Shown one piece after another: positions 23,158 through 32,902 of a DNA stretch of 64,000 bases. A model generated the notes under the pieces. The model was not told the origin of the DNA. It saw only the letters and a program-made list of their open reading frames with translations, and made no database searches. The number at the start of each line of letters is the position of its first letter. Within the stretch, counting starts at the first letter, position 1. This stretch comes from an uncultured Lactobacillus sp. Its GTDB lineage: Bacteria; Bacillota; Bacilli; Lactobacillales; Lactobacillaceae. Made by a program: the position numbers and the translations under genes. The DNA is taken from NCBI RefSeq assembly GCF_947367125.1, contig NZ_CANBCQ010000004.1:25422-89421 (forward strand), given 5' to 3'.

Positions 23158-24798
23158 ATGGATATTACAATAATTATATTAACAGTAGGTTTATTGACCT
23201 ATTATTTTTTTCGAAAACAAAATCAAAAAAAGAAAATGAAAAAAATAGAATTATCTGCAATAGATAAAGAAGAAATAACCAAATTAGAAAAACTTGCAGG
23301 TAAAAGATTACCGTATCGCTATTCTAATCAAAGGCAATTGACTTTTCAGATAATCGAATTGGTGCGGCCAGGTTATATCAAACGACGTATTTTTGATAAT
23401 AAAGGGCATTGTCATTATTTAATCAAATATTATTTAGATCGTTCTGTAGCAGAACTAGTGGAGTTTGGCATAACTGATGGGCATTATTGGCGTAAAACTA
23501 AATGGGATAAAGAACCTAAAGTAATTTATCATTATGGTAAAAAGGAGTTTAGCAATTTTGACAAAATTACCCAAAATTTTCGGTATTATAGTTCAATAGT
23601 CAAAGCTGGGCGAGATCGGATCCTTCCTTTAGAAAATGATCTAAATCAGTATGTAAATGAATTAGAAAATCATGCAAATTATCAAAAAGCATGGGTTACA
23701 CGTAATCATATTAACGATTCACAGGCTATTCATGCTATTAGCACTGTTGAAAAAATTAATTTAGATAGTAAACGTGGAATCAAGCGAGGCTTGGCTTTAC
23801 AAAATATCTTGCGCATTCGAGCAATTAATTCGGGATTTAAGGTTTATAACCAAAAAGTAAATTCCTTTCAGAATAGAATGACCGAACTACATTTAGATCA
23901 GATAAAAAGTTTACATCAAATGGACATTTTATCTTCACGTGATCTGCGTCACCTTAGCAATTTATTGGCAGGCGCTGCAGCTGAAAAATTAGTAAATTTA
24001 CGTCTTCGTGAGGTACAAACTGGAAAAGGGATAATTCACAATCTGCTATTGCCATATCCGTATGAGCACCAAAATAGTCTAGGGACTAATCAAATTGACC
24101 ATGTAGTAATTACATCAAATGGTATTTTTTGCTTGGAAACTAAAGCTCGTACTAGTCAAAATGAACAGTATAATGTTCTAACTGATTATAATGAAGTGGC
24201 CGATCAAGTAGCTAAACATAAAGAGAGTATTAAATATGTTTTGGAGAAGAGTAATAATCCTGTAATCATTAATTTACTTAAACGGCTATCTAATATCGAT
24301 CGATTAGTTAAAAATGTAGTTGTATTTGTCAGCAGAACTGAGGATGAAGTTACACTGGTTAACACAGAACGCTATGAAAAGATGGGAATAACTGTTGTAC
24401 AAGTAGCAGATATACAATCTTTGTTAATTAAAGCTGAAAATAAGATAGGACTGCAACCCGAAGAAATAGCGGCTATTAAAGAGGAGCTTGATAATAATAA
24501 ACAATTGCAGGAAGAAAAAGCTTATCAAGAAAATGCAGTGCTATTTGAAGATCAGGGCTTAACATTAAATCAAAAGCAAGTTGAAGAACAGTTATATCAT
24601 GCTAATCAGGTGATTAAACATCTTGATCAAATCGATGCTCTTTTGGCTGATTATTTGCAAGAAGCACGTGAGTGGCAAAAGCAATATCGAAAATATTGTT
24701 ACTGGAAGAAATTTTACGAGCAAGTACATAATTTTATTGATCAAGGGCAGTATTATCGAATGCATAATTTGAAAAAGGATATTTTCGATAAAATATAA
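23158..24798 (+). CDS. NERD domain-containing protein with N-terminal TM
   Basis: GTNQIDHVVITSNGIFCLETKA matches the NERD (nuclease-related) motif; N-terminal hydrophobic segment; ORF track begins at TTG 23116. Confidence 0.8.
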   Translation: MDITIIILTVGLLTYYFFRKQNQKKKMKKIELSAIDKEEITKLEKLAGKRLPYRYSNQRQLTFQIIELVRPGYIKRRIFDNKGHCHYLIKYYLDRSVAELVEFGITDGHYWRKTKWDKEPKVIYHYGKKEFSNFDKITQNFRYYSSIVKAGRDRILPLENDLNQYVNELENHANYQKAWVTRNHINDSQAIHAISTVEKINLDSKRGIKRGLALQNILRIRAINSGFKVYNQKVNSFQNRMTELHLDQIKSLHQMDILSSRDLRHLSNLLAGAAAEKLVNLRLREVQTGKGIIHNLLLPYPYEHQNSLGTNQIDHVVITSNGIFCLETKARTSQNEQYNVLTDYNEVADQVAKHKESIKYVLEKSNNPVIINLLKRLSNIDRLVKNVVVFVSRTEDEVTLVNTERYEKMGITVVQVADIQSLLIKAENKIGLQPEEIAAIKEELDNNKQLQEEKAYQENAVLFEDQGLTLNQKQVEEQLYHANQVIKHLDQIDALLADYLQEAREWQKQYRKYCYWKKFYEQVHNFIDQGQYYRMHNLKKDIFDKI

Positions 24799-24842
24799 AA
24801 AAGAAGAATTTGAAATGCAGAAATCAAATTCTTCTTTTTTTA
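24797..24842. terminator. bidirectional terminator between NERD gene and dagK
   Basis: AAAAAAGAAGAATTTGA-aatgcagaaa-TCAAATTCTTCTTTTTT, 17-bp stem. Confidence 0.9.
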
Positions 24843-24844
24843 CG

Positions 24845-25792
24845 TTACTTTAATAAATTAAAATGATCAATTTTGAAGGTTAGTTTAAAATTTTGTTTTT
24901 CAATATCTTCACCGTCAATCTGAGCATATTCAGCTTTATTGGTTTGAACTTGAATTTTCTTAGCTTCAACATAATGAAATTGTGGTGCATTAACATGTGA
25001 GCCATTTTTGATAAGTTTAGCAAATAGCCAAAGAAATTTACCTAGACTTGGTTTCTCAACAATTACGGTATCAAGATGATGACTGTAAACATCTGCTTTA
25101 GGCAAAATAGCAAATCCACCGCCAAAGTAGGGATGATTAGTAGTGGTGACAAAGTAAGCATCACCATAACGGATAGTTTCATTTTTGGTTTTAACTGTTA
25201 CTGTAAACTTATCTTGTTTAGCTAAAGCTTGAACAACATTTAAACCGTAAATTAAATTGCCAGAATTAAGGCGATTCAGTTTTTTCTTTAATTGGGCATG
25301 ATTACTCTGATGGACAACAAACGCATCAAAGCCAATTCCAAAATTATTAACGAAATAACCATTAGGTAATTGCTTGATATTTGACGTAAAATAACCGCAA
25401 TCAACTCTTTCTGATTCAGGATCACGTAATAGATTGTTAATTAGTTGCCGCGGATCAGCAGTTAATCCAGCACCACGAGCAAAATCATTACCCGTTCCAG
25501 CAGGCAAATAGGTAATTGGTGTTTCTGGGTAGTCAGAACTTTTAATACCATTTAAAACTTCATTAAAAGAGCCATCACCGCCGACTACGATTAAAACATG
25601 ATCAGAAGAAAAATGGTGGTTGGCATACGCCTTAGCTAAGCTAATTAATTCACCTGGATAATGGCTTTTTTGTTGCTTAAAAGGAATATTTAATTTTTTT
25701 AAAATAGATTGCAGTGAGGCGTTTGCCTTGATAGCATTTCCGTTTCCTGCAACTTCGTTAACTAATAAATGAACTTTAATTTTTTTCTGCAT
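24845..25792 (-). CDS. dagK: diacylglycerol/lipid kinase family protein
   Basis: VVGGDGSFNEVLNG and PAGTGNDFARG motifs. Confidence 0.92.
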   Translation of the reverse strand: MQKKIKVHLLVNEVAGNGNAIKANASLQSILKKLNIPFKQQKSHYPGELISLAKAYANHHFSSDHVLIVVGGDGSFNEVLNGIKSSDYPETPITYLPAGTGNDFARGAGLTADPRQLINNLLRDPESERVDCGYFTSNIKQLPNGYFVNNFGIGFDAFVVHQSNHAQLKKKLNRLNSGNLIYGLNVVQALAKQDKFTVTVKTKNETIRYGDAYFVTTTNHPYFGGGFAILPKADVYSHHLDTVIVEKPSLGKFLWLFAKLIKNGSHVNAPQFHYVEAKKIQVQTNKAEYAQIDGEDIEKQNFKLTFKIDHFNLLK

Positions 25793-25811
25793 TTTACTTA
25801 TTTTCTAAAAT

Positions 25812-25837
25812 AAAAGACTCCCTGAGGAGTCTTTTTC
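25812..25837. terminator. terminator between rnjA and dagK
   Basis: AAAAGACTCC-ctga-GGAGTCTTTTT. Confidence 0.85.
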
Positions 25838-25839
25838 TT

Positions 25840-27519
25840 TTATTTCTTTTCAATGATAATTGGTAAAATCATTGGTCGTCTTTCAGTCTTAGAATATAGG
25901 AAATCTGAAAGATTTTCGATGATGGCCTTTTTAATGTCGCTTTCTTTAGGTCGATTTGATTTAGCCATCTCATTTCTGAGTACATGGTAAACATGTTTTT
26001 GCGCTTGACTAATTAGTTCAGTCGATTCACGCATGTAAACAAAACCACGACTAAGAATGTCAGGTCCAGCTAAAACACGTTTGTGCTTATAATCAACTGT
26101 AGCTACTGCAACTACCAAGCCTTCTTCAGAAAGGATCTGTCGATCATGAACAACTACATTGCCAACATCTGCAGTACCAGAAGTATCGACGTAAACATCA
26201 CCTGCAGGAATATGACCAGCAATCCTAGCACCGTTGGGGCCAAAGCAAACGACTTCACCATTAGATAAAACAAAAGTATTTTCGGCAGCCACACCAGCTT
26301 GTTGAGCAAGTTGGGTATGAATGACCTGCATTCTGTATTCACCGTGAACAGGAATCATATACTTAGGCTTAACTAAGCGAACCATCATCTTTAATTCTTC
26401 TTGACCACCGTGACCAGAAGTGTGGACATTATTTACTCTTCCGTGAATAACGTCAGCTCCACCTTCCATTAACTTGTTAATTAAATGGTTAACACTTAAG
26501 GTGTTACCTGGAATTGGGTTAGAAGAGAAAATAACTGTATCACCTGGTTGCAAACTAATTTGCCGGTGAGTACCATTAGCAATTCTTGATAGAGCAGCCA
26601 ATGGTTCACCTTGAGAACCAGTACATAAAATCATTACTTTCTCAGGTGGTAATTTATTGATCTCATCTGCATCAACAATTAAACCTTTAGGTAAATTCAA
26701 GTAACCTAAATCAATCCCATTGTCAACGCCATTTTCCATACTACGACCAAAAATAGCTACCTTTCTGCCAGTATCAATTGCAGCTTGAATGGCAGTGGAT
26801 ACCCGGTAAAGATTAGATGCAAAGGTTGCAAAAATAATCCTACCATGAATTCCTGTGATGATATTATGCAGTGATTGGGCTACAAATCTTTCAGATTTTG
26901 TAAATTGTGAAACTTCTGCATTAGTTGAATCAGAAAGAAGTGCAAGCACACCTTCATTTCCCAATTGTGCCATTTTCTGAAAGTCTGGTGCAGGCTGTCC
27001 CATTACAGGTGTTAAATCAAACTTGAAATCACCTGTAAAGACTACAGCACCAAGTGGTGTATGAACAGCAATACCCAAAGTATCAGGAATGGAGTGGGTA
27101 GTTCTAAAGAAAGAAACAGAAAGCTTCTTAAATTTTAAAACTGTATCCTCATGCTCTTCATGTAGTTCAGTTGTTTTTAAAATTCCGTGTTCTTCCAACT
27201 TGCCTTTAATTAATGAAAGAGCAAATGGAGTCGCATAGACAGGAATTTCTGGAATTTTTTCCAATAAAAATGGAATACCACCAATGTGGTCTTCGTGTCC
27301 GTGACTAACTACAAGAGCTTTGATCTTTTTACGATTCTTAATTAGGTAAGAATAATCTGAAATGACGTAGTTAATACCTAATAGATCATCTTCGGGGAAT
27401 TTAATACCACAGTCCATGATGATAATTTCATCTTGATATTGGACACAATACATATTTTTACCGATTTCATGCAAACCCCCGATTGCATAAACGGCTACTT
27501 CATTATTTTTAATTCGCAC
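25840..27519 (-). CDS. rnjA: ribonuclease J1
   Basis: Beta-CASP metallo-beta-lactamase; SHGHEDHIGGIPFLL, FTGDFKFDLTPV; followed by rpoY as typical in Firmicutes. Confidence 0.96.
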   Translation of the reverse strand: MRIKNNEVAVYAIGGLHEIGKNMYCVQYQDEIIIMDCGIKFPEDDLLGINYVISDYSYLIKNRKKIKALVVSHGHEDHIGGIPFLLEKIPEIPVYATPFALSLIKGKLEEHGILKTTELHEEHEDTVLKFKKLSVSFFRTTHSIPDTLGIAVHTPLGAVVFTGDFKFDLTPVMGQPAPDFQKMAQLGNEGVLALLSDSTNAEVSQFTKSERFVAQSLHNIITGIHGRIIFATFASNLYRVSTAIQAAIDTGRKVAIFGRSMENGVDNGIDLGYLNLPKGLIVDADEINKLPPEKVMILCTGSQGEPLAALSRIANGTHRQISLQPGDTVIFSSNPIPGNTLSVNHLINKLMEGGADVIHGRVNNVHTSGHGGQEELKMMVRLVKPKYMIPVHGEYRMQVIHTQLAQQAGVAAENTFVLSNGEVVCFGPNGARIAGHIPAGDVYVDTSGTADVGNVVVHDRQILSEEGLVVAVATVDYKHKRVLAGPDILSRGFVYMRESTELISQAQKHVYHVLRNEMAKSNRPKESDIKKAIIENLSDFLYSKTERRPMILPIIIEKK

Positions 27520-27525
27520 TCTTTA

Positions 27526-27747
27526 TTACTTCTTATCGAACTTTGTTAACTTAAAGTCAGCATGTTCTTTTTCGTAAGTTAAAGAATTGCCTGTTAACTC
27601 TTGGATGAGTTCAATGTTATAGGGGGTATTGTCCTCAACCGTACTTCTTGCTTCAACCATGTTGTCTGCTTCCATGTAAAGAGTTTGTGTAGTTTCTCTA
27701 CGAGGATTGACAATCTTGTCTTTTTGATACAAAACTTTGTAAATCAT
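27526..27747 (-). CDS. rpoY: RNA polymerase epsilon subunit (DUF1447)
   Basis: 73 aa, [27 protein letters not shown]; upstream of rnjA. Confidence 0.93.
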   Translation of the reverse strand: MIYKVLYQKDKIVNPRRETTQTLYMEADNMVEARSTVEDNTPYNIELIQELTGNSLTYEKEHADFKLTKFDKK

Positions 27748-27889
27748 AAATGATTCTCCTTAATTAATGTATAAACGTTCAATGTAGAGTAAAAATTACT
27801 CAATAGCTATAAAAATTTTATCATATTTATAAAGGTAAGTATATAATTATGTTTCTTTTGATTTTTAATAATGAATTTCACAAATATTA

Positions 27890-27918
27890 TTGACATAAAA
27901 TAACGTCAGTTGTACTAT
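27890..27918 (+). promoter_or_regulatory. predicted sigma-A promoter of the intergenic candidate sRNA
   Basis: TTGACA (27890-27895), 17-bp spacer, TACTAT (27913-27918); no CDS follows. Confidence 0.7.
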
Positions 27919-27924
27919 AAACGT

Positions 27925-28028
27925 GTAGTGAATGATTAATAAACTCATTTGCTCGTTATAAGAAGTCTCTTCACTCTTCTTAATTCCCAATGTATGAGTC
28001 ACTGGCCTAGTCAACCAGTGATTTTTTT
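27925..28028 (+). ncRNA. candidate small RNA between rpoY and def
   Basis: Own promoter as above and intrinsic terminator TCACTGG-cctagtcaa-CCAGTGA-TTTTTTT (27999-28028); no ORF; opposite strand to both flanking genes. Confidence 0.6.
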
Positions 28029-28032
28029 ATGC

Positions 28033-28060
28033 AAAAAAGCCCGCATGTGCAGGCTTTTGC
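28033..28060 (-). terminator. terminator of def (minus strand)
   Basis: Minus strand reads AAAAGCCTGCACATGCGGGCTTTTTT. Confidence 0.8.
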
Positions 28061-28077
28061 TAATTGTTAAATAACAA

Positions 28078-28632
28078 TTAAGAAATTACAACTGTATCTT
28101 CTTTAAGAGCAAATGGATCATTCTTATTAATTCGGTCGTAGAATAAGTGACCATTTAAGTGATCAATTTCGTGAGAAGAAACGATTGCTGGGTAATCTTT
28201 TAAGCGAATAGTCTTTTCTTCACCATCGATAGTGTAGTAATGAATAGTTAGTTTATCTGGACGAGGGACATAGCCATTGATTACTTTATCAACGCTTAAA
28301 CAACCTTCTCCTTCGCTAAGACATGCTTGGCGAACAGATTCAGAAACAATTTCTGGATTAACATAAATTTCTTTAAAAATAATTTTGCCTTGATCATCAG
28401 GAACTAAAAGTGCAGCCATTTGAACGCCTTCACCAACTTGAGGCGCAGCTAAACCTACTCCAGCTCTTAATTGATGCTTTTCGGCAACTTTAGGGTCTTG
28501 AGAATCAATTAAGTATTGCATCATATCATCTGCTAGTTTTTTGTAATGGTCACTAAGTGGGAAAGTTAAAGGCTTAGCAACTTGACGTAAAACGGGATCT
28601 CCGTCACGTACAATATCTTTCATTAAGATCAA
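28078..28632 (-). CDS. def: peptide deformylase
   Basis: [25 protein letters not shown] motifs. Confidence 0.97.
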   Translation of the reverse strand: MILMKDIVRDGDPVLRQVAKPLTFPLSDHYKKLADDMMQYLIDSQDPKVAEKHQLRAGVGLAAPQVGEGVQMAALLVPDDQGKIIFKEIYVNPEIVSESVRQACLSEGEGCLSVDKVINGYVPRPDKLTIHYYTIDGEEKTIRLKDYPAIVSSHEIDHLNGHLFYDRINKNDPFALKEDTVVIS

Positions 28633-28746
28633 AATAATTACTCCTTTTTTTAAAATTTATTATCTATAATTATATTTTTAACATAGTTTAATAGTTTTTG
28701 CTTGTTTTTGCATTAAAAAATCCTTGATTAACTTAATTGTTAAGCG

Positions 28747-28775
28747 TTGACCCGCGTGCAGTTAGGTGGTAAAAT
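28747..28775 (+). promoter_or_regulatory. predicted typA promoter
   Basis: TTGACC (28747-28752), 17-bp spacer, TAAAAT (28770-28775). Confidence 0.65.
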
Positions 28776-28836
28776 TCACTAACGTAACTATACAGATTTA
28801 AGAAAAGCACTTCGATAAAGCGCTAATGCGTTACCG

Positions 28837-28863
28837 AAACTGTGACCGGGTCACAGTTTTTTT
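28837..28863 (+). terminator. terminator-like hairpin in typA 5' leader
   Basis: AAACTGTGAC-cgg-GTCACAGTTT followed by T run, 11 bp before the typA ribosome-binding site GGGGAGG. Confidence 0.75.
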
Positions 28864-28887
28864 ATTGAAGAGTGGGGAGGAATACTT

Positions 28888-30732
28888 TTGTCAGAAAAAA
28901 GAAGAGACGATCTAAGAAACATTGCGATCATTGCCCACGTTGACCATGGTAAAACTACTTTGGTCAACCAATTGTTGAAGCAATCTGATACTTTGCCAGA
29001 ACATATGAATCTGGAAGATCGTGCTATGGACTCAAATGCCATTGAACGTGAACGTGGTATTACTATTTTATCTAAGAACACTGCTGTTAAGTACAAGGAT
29101 ACTACTATCAACATCTTGGATACACCAGGTCACGCCGACTTTGGTGGGGAAGTAGAACGTGTTATGCACATGGTTGACGGTGCATTGCTTTTGGTTGATG
29201 CCTATGAGGGTCCAATGCCACAGACTCGTTTCGTTTTGAAGAAGGCTTTGGAAGCTGGCGTAAAACCTATTGTTGTTTTAAACAAGATTGACCGTCCAGG
29301 TGCTCGTCCTAAGAAGGTTTTAGACGATGTTCTTGAACTCTTTATCGAATTAGGTGCCAATGATGAACAACTTGACTTCCCAGTTGTTTATGCATCAGCT
29401 TTGAATGGTACTTCATCATATGATCCAGATCCAAGTACCCAAAAAGAAACTATGGATCCAATTTTTGATACTATCATTAAGAATATTCCTGCTCCAGTAG
29501 ATAATTCTGATGAGCCATTGCAATTCCAAATCACTATGTTGGATTGGGATGACTATGTTGGTCGTATCGGTGTTGGTAGAATTTACCGTGGTAAGGTTAA
29601 GGTTGGCGACAACATCACTGTTATGAAACGTGATGGCTCAACTCAAAACTTCCGCGTTACTAAATTATTTGGTTACTTTGGTTTGAAGCGTAATGAAATT
29701 AAAGAAGCTAAGGCCGGTGATATCATCGCTATTAGTGGTATTAATGACATTTACGTTGGTGAAACTATTGCTTCAGCTGAACATCCAGAAGCATTACCAT
29801 TACTTAAGATTGATCCACCAACTTTGCAAATGGACTTTGTTGCCAATGACTCACCATTTGCTGGTCGTGAAGGTGATCAAGTAACTCCTAAGAAGCTTGA
29901 AGATCGTTTGATTCGTCAAACTCGTACTGATGTTTCTTTGAAGGTTGAACCAACTGATCAATTAAATGCTTGGACTGTTTCTGGTCGTGGTGAACTTCAC
30001 CTTTCAATTTTGGTTGAAGAACTTCGACGTGAAGGCTTCGAATTGCAACTTTCACGTCCTAAGGTAATTTACCGTGAAATTGATGGTACTATGTGTGAAC
30101 CATTTGAATCAGTACAAATTGATACGCCAGATGAATACGTGGGTTCAGTTATCGATTCTCTTTCACAAAGAAAAGGTGAAATGAAGAACATGGAATCAAC
30201 TGGTAATGGTCAAACTCGTCTTGAATTCTTAGTACCATCACGTGGTTTAATTGGTTACAACAACGAATTTATGTCACAAACTGGTGGTTATGGTATCATG
30301 AACCACACCTTTGATTCATATAAGCCAGTAGTTAAGAACTGGAACCCAGGTCGTCGTAATGGTGCCTTGGTATCTATTAACCAAGGTCAATCTACTACTT
30401 ACTCACTTCAATCAGTAGAACAACGTGGTGAGTTATTCATCGGTGCTGGTGTTGAAGTATACGAAGGTATGATTGTTGGTCAATCAAGTCGTGAACGTGA
30501 CATTGCAGTTAACGTAACTAAGGGTAAGAACTTAACTAACACTCGTGCTGCTGGTAAGGACCACGCTGCTGCTATTAAGACCCCTAGAACTTTAACTCTT
30601 GAAGAAGCTATTGAATTCTTAAATGACGATGAATACTGTGAAGTAACTCCAGAATCTATTCGTTTACGTAAGAAGATCTTGAACACTTCAGAACGTCAAA
30701 AGGCTGACAAGAAGCGTAATCGTGCTAACTAA
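28888..30732 (+). CDS. typA: translational GTPase TypA/BipA
   Basis: [47 protein letters not shown] start. Confidence 0.97.
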   Translation: MSEKRRDDLRNIAIIAHVDHGKTTLVNQLLKQSDTLPEHMNLEDRAMDSNAIERERGITILSKNTAVKYKDTTINILDTPGHADFGGEVERVMHMVDGALLLVDAYEGPMPQTRFVLKKALEAGVKPIVVLNKIDRPGARPKKVLDDVLELFIELGANDEQLDFPVVYASALNGTSSYDPDPSTQKETMDPIFDTIIKNIPAPVDNSDEPLQFQITMLDWDDYVGRIGVGRIYRGKVKVGDNITVMKRDGSTQNFRVTKLFGYFGLKRNEIKEAKAGDIIAISGINDIYVGETIASAEHPEALPLLKIDPPTLQMDFVANDSPFAGREGDQVTPKKLEDRLIRQTRTDVSLKVEPTDQLNAWTVSGRGELHLSILVEELRREGFELQLSRPKVIYREIDGTMCEPFESVQIDTPDEYVGSVIDSLSQRKGEMKNMESTGNGQTRLEFLVPSRGLIGYNNEFMSQTGGYGIMNHTFDSYKPVVKNWNPGRRNGALVSINQGQSTTYSLQSVEQRGELFIGAGVEVYEGMIVGQSSRERDIAVNVTKGKNLTNTRAAGKDHAAAIKTPRTLTLEEAIEFLNDDEYCEVTPESIRLRKKILNTSERQKADKKRNRAN

Positions 30733-30750
30733 TTTAGTTTAATCATTTTT

Positions 30751-30787
30751 AAAAGGTCATCACTTAATAGAAGTGGTGACCTTTTTG
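30751..30787 (+). terminator. intrinsic terminator after typA
   Basis: AAAAGGTCATCACTT-aatag-AAGTGGTGACCTTTTT. Confidence 0.9.
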
Positions 30788-30829
30788 TTTTATAATAAAA
30801 AAGTATTATTTAATAAAGGGGCAACGCTT

Positions 30830-32014
30830 GTGCGTCGGAAATTACATTATCTTAATTACCGAATTTTTATTCCTTATCTAATCTTGGTGATTGTTGGAAT
30901 AATTTTGGTATACTCAGCTAGTTCAGATATTTTATTAGTCAATGGCTTTAAACCAAATGTTTATGGGGTTCGACAGGCAATTTATGCTGCTGTGGCATTT
31001 TTTGGGTTTGGTATTCCATTTTTCGCATTAAAAATTAAAGTATTTAAAAGTCCAAAATTTGTAGCAGGTTTTCTATCAATATGTATACTTATGCTGCTGT
31101 GGCTAGTATTCTTACGCTTTGCGCATGGAAGCAGTGCGGCGGTTAACGGAGCCGTAGGTTGGATTAATTTAGGCTTTATTAATTTACAGCCATTAGAAGT
31201 TACTAAATTGGCTTTAGTCATTTATCTAGCATATGTACTAGATAGGAGAGATGGGAAGTTAGTTAAAGGCAAAATTAAACATAATTTATCTCACCCAGCA
31301 ATTTTGGCTGCATTTTTAATGTGTTTGGTAATTGTTGAACCGGATTTTGGTGGGACAGCGATTCTGTTTATGATTACTCTGGTAATGTTTTCAGTATCAG
31401 GTGTACCAACTAAATTAGCTTTAATGTGGCTAGCTGGAATAGTGCTTTTGGTGGCATTAGTATTTTTGATAGTAGTTGCTTGGAACCCAGGATTTTTGCA
31501 AAAAAGTTATCAATTTCAGCGATTAATGTCATTTTTGCATCCCTTTGAATTAGAACGAAAAGGTGGGGCCCAGTTAGTTAACTCCTATTATGCAATTCAT
31601 AATGGCGGTTTATTTGGTGTTGGTTTAGGTAATAGTATGCAAAAGCGAGGCTATTTGCCAGAACCATATACTGATTTTATTTTATCCATTACAGCAGAAG
31701 AAGTAGGTGTTATTTTTACTATCCTTTTAGTAGGATTGCTATTTTACTTGATGTGGCAAATTATGGAAGTAGGAGTTCATGCAGTTTCTCAATTTGATGC
31801 ATTAATTTGTTTTGGGGTTACCACTATAATTTTTACAGAAGCATTTTTTAACATTGGCGCTGTGTTGGGATTATTGCCGATTACTGGGGTTACTTTGCCA
31901 TTTATTTCATATGGTGGTTCATCAATGATTGTTTTGACTGCAGCGATTGGACTCGTTTTGAATGTTTCCGCAAATGAAAAAATGTTACAGGAAAAGGATG
32001 AAACGATTGCATGA
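30830..32014 (+). CDS. FtsW/RodA/SpoVE family peptidoglycan glycosyltransferase
   Basis: SEDS-like multi-TM; VEPDFGGTAIL, ITAEEVGVIF, LPFISYGGSS. Confidence 0.93.
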   Translation: MRRKLHYLNYRIFIPYLILVIVGIILVYSASSDILLVNGFKPNVYGVRQAIYAAVAFFGFGIPFFALKIKVFKSPKFVAGFLSICILMLLWLVFLRFAHGSSAAVNGAVGWINLGFINLQPLEVTKLALVIYLAYVLDRRDGKLVKGKIKHNLSHPAILAAFLMCLVIVEPDFGGTAILFMITLVMFSVSGVPTKLALMWLAGIVLLVALVFLIVVAWNPGFLQKSYQFQRLMSFLHPFELERKGGAQLVNSYYAIHNGGLFGVGLGNSMQKRGYLPEPYTDFILSITAEEVGVIFTILLVGLLFYLMWQIMEVGVHAVSQFDALICFGVTTIIFTEAFFNIGAVLGLLPITGVTLPFISYGGSSMIVLTAAIGLVLNVSANEKMLQEKDETIA

Positions 32015-32355
32015 GTATTAATAAGGAAATTGAAGGTACAAATTTAATCAAACGTGTAGCGTTGATTATTTATTTAAAATCAGTTAGCGATCAATATAAA
32101 TTGCGCCATTACGGTGATATTGTTTATTTTTCTAAAAAGATGAAGTATTGTGTTCTTTATGTTGATCGTAAAGAATGCAATGAGATTAAAGGGCAGATTG
32201 CTCATTTAGATTTTGTTAAACATGTCGAAATTTCAGCTGAAGAAGAGGTTGATTTAGATAGTAAACATATTGAAAATCAATTGACCGAAATGGCTAAAAA
32301 AGCTGAAGAAAAATTGCAACTTGAACAAGAAAAAAGTGAGAATCAATTAAAATGA
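32011..32355 (+). CDS. YlbG family (UPF0298) protein
   Basis: VALIIYLKSVSDQYKLRHYGDIVYFSKKMKYCVLYVD; next to rsmD. Confidence 0.88.
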   Translation: MSINKEIEGTNLIKRVALIIYLKSVSDQYKLRHYGDIVYFSKKMKYCVLYVDRKECNEIKGQIAHLDFVKHVEISAEEEVDLDSKHIENQLTEMAKKAEEKLQLEQEKSENQLK

Positions 32356-32900
32356 GAATCATTTCAGGAAAATATGCTAAGAGAAATTTGTTTACTTTAA
32401 AAAGTAATCGAACTAGACCGACCAGTGATAAAGTTAAGGAATCGCTTTTTAATTCTTTAGGGCAGTTCTTTCAAGGCGGCAATGTCTTGGATTTATATGC
32501 CGGCAGTGGTGCTTTAGGGATCGAAGCTGTTTCAAGAGGCTGTGATCGTGCTAGTTTAGTCGATATTAATCGTGCTGCTTGCACAATTATTAAAAAGAAC
32601 GTTGCTTTAACTAAGGAAGAACAACGTTTTAATATTTATAATATGCGCAGTTCAGCAGCTTTGAAATTATTTGCTGAAGCGAATAAAAAATTTGATTTAA
32701 TTTTCTTAGATCCGCCTTATGCCAAAGAAAAAATTGCTAAAGACATGCTACAAATGGATAAGCTAGGGTTGCTTAATGAGCATGCAACTGTTGTTGCAGA
32801 AACTGATGATCAGACTGAATTAGGTGAAATTGCGGGATTTTCATTGATCAAAGAACATCATTTAGGAAAAACAATTGTGCGGATTTATCGAAGGGACTAA
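32352..32900 (+). CDS. rsmD: 16S rRNA (guanine966-N2)-methyltransferase
   Basis: LDLYAGSGALGIEAVSRG and FLDPPYA motifs. Confidence 0.95.
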   Translation: MRIISGKYAKRNLFTLKSNRTRPTSDKVKESLFNSLGQFFQGGNVLDLYAGSGALGIEAVSRGCDRASLVDINRAACTIIKKNVALTKEEQRFNIYNMRSSAALKLFAEANKKFDLIFLDPPYAKEKIAKDMLQMDKLGLLNEHATVVAETDDQTELGEIAGFSLIKEHHLGKTIVRIYRRD

Positions 32901-32902
32901 TA

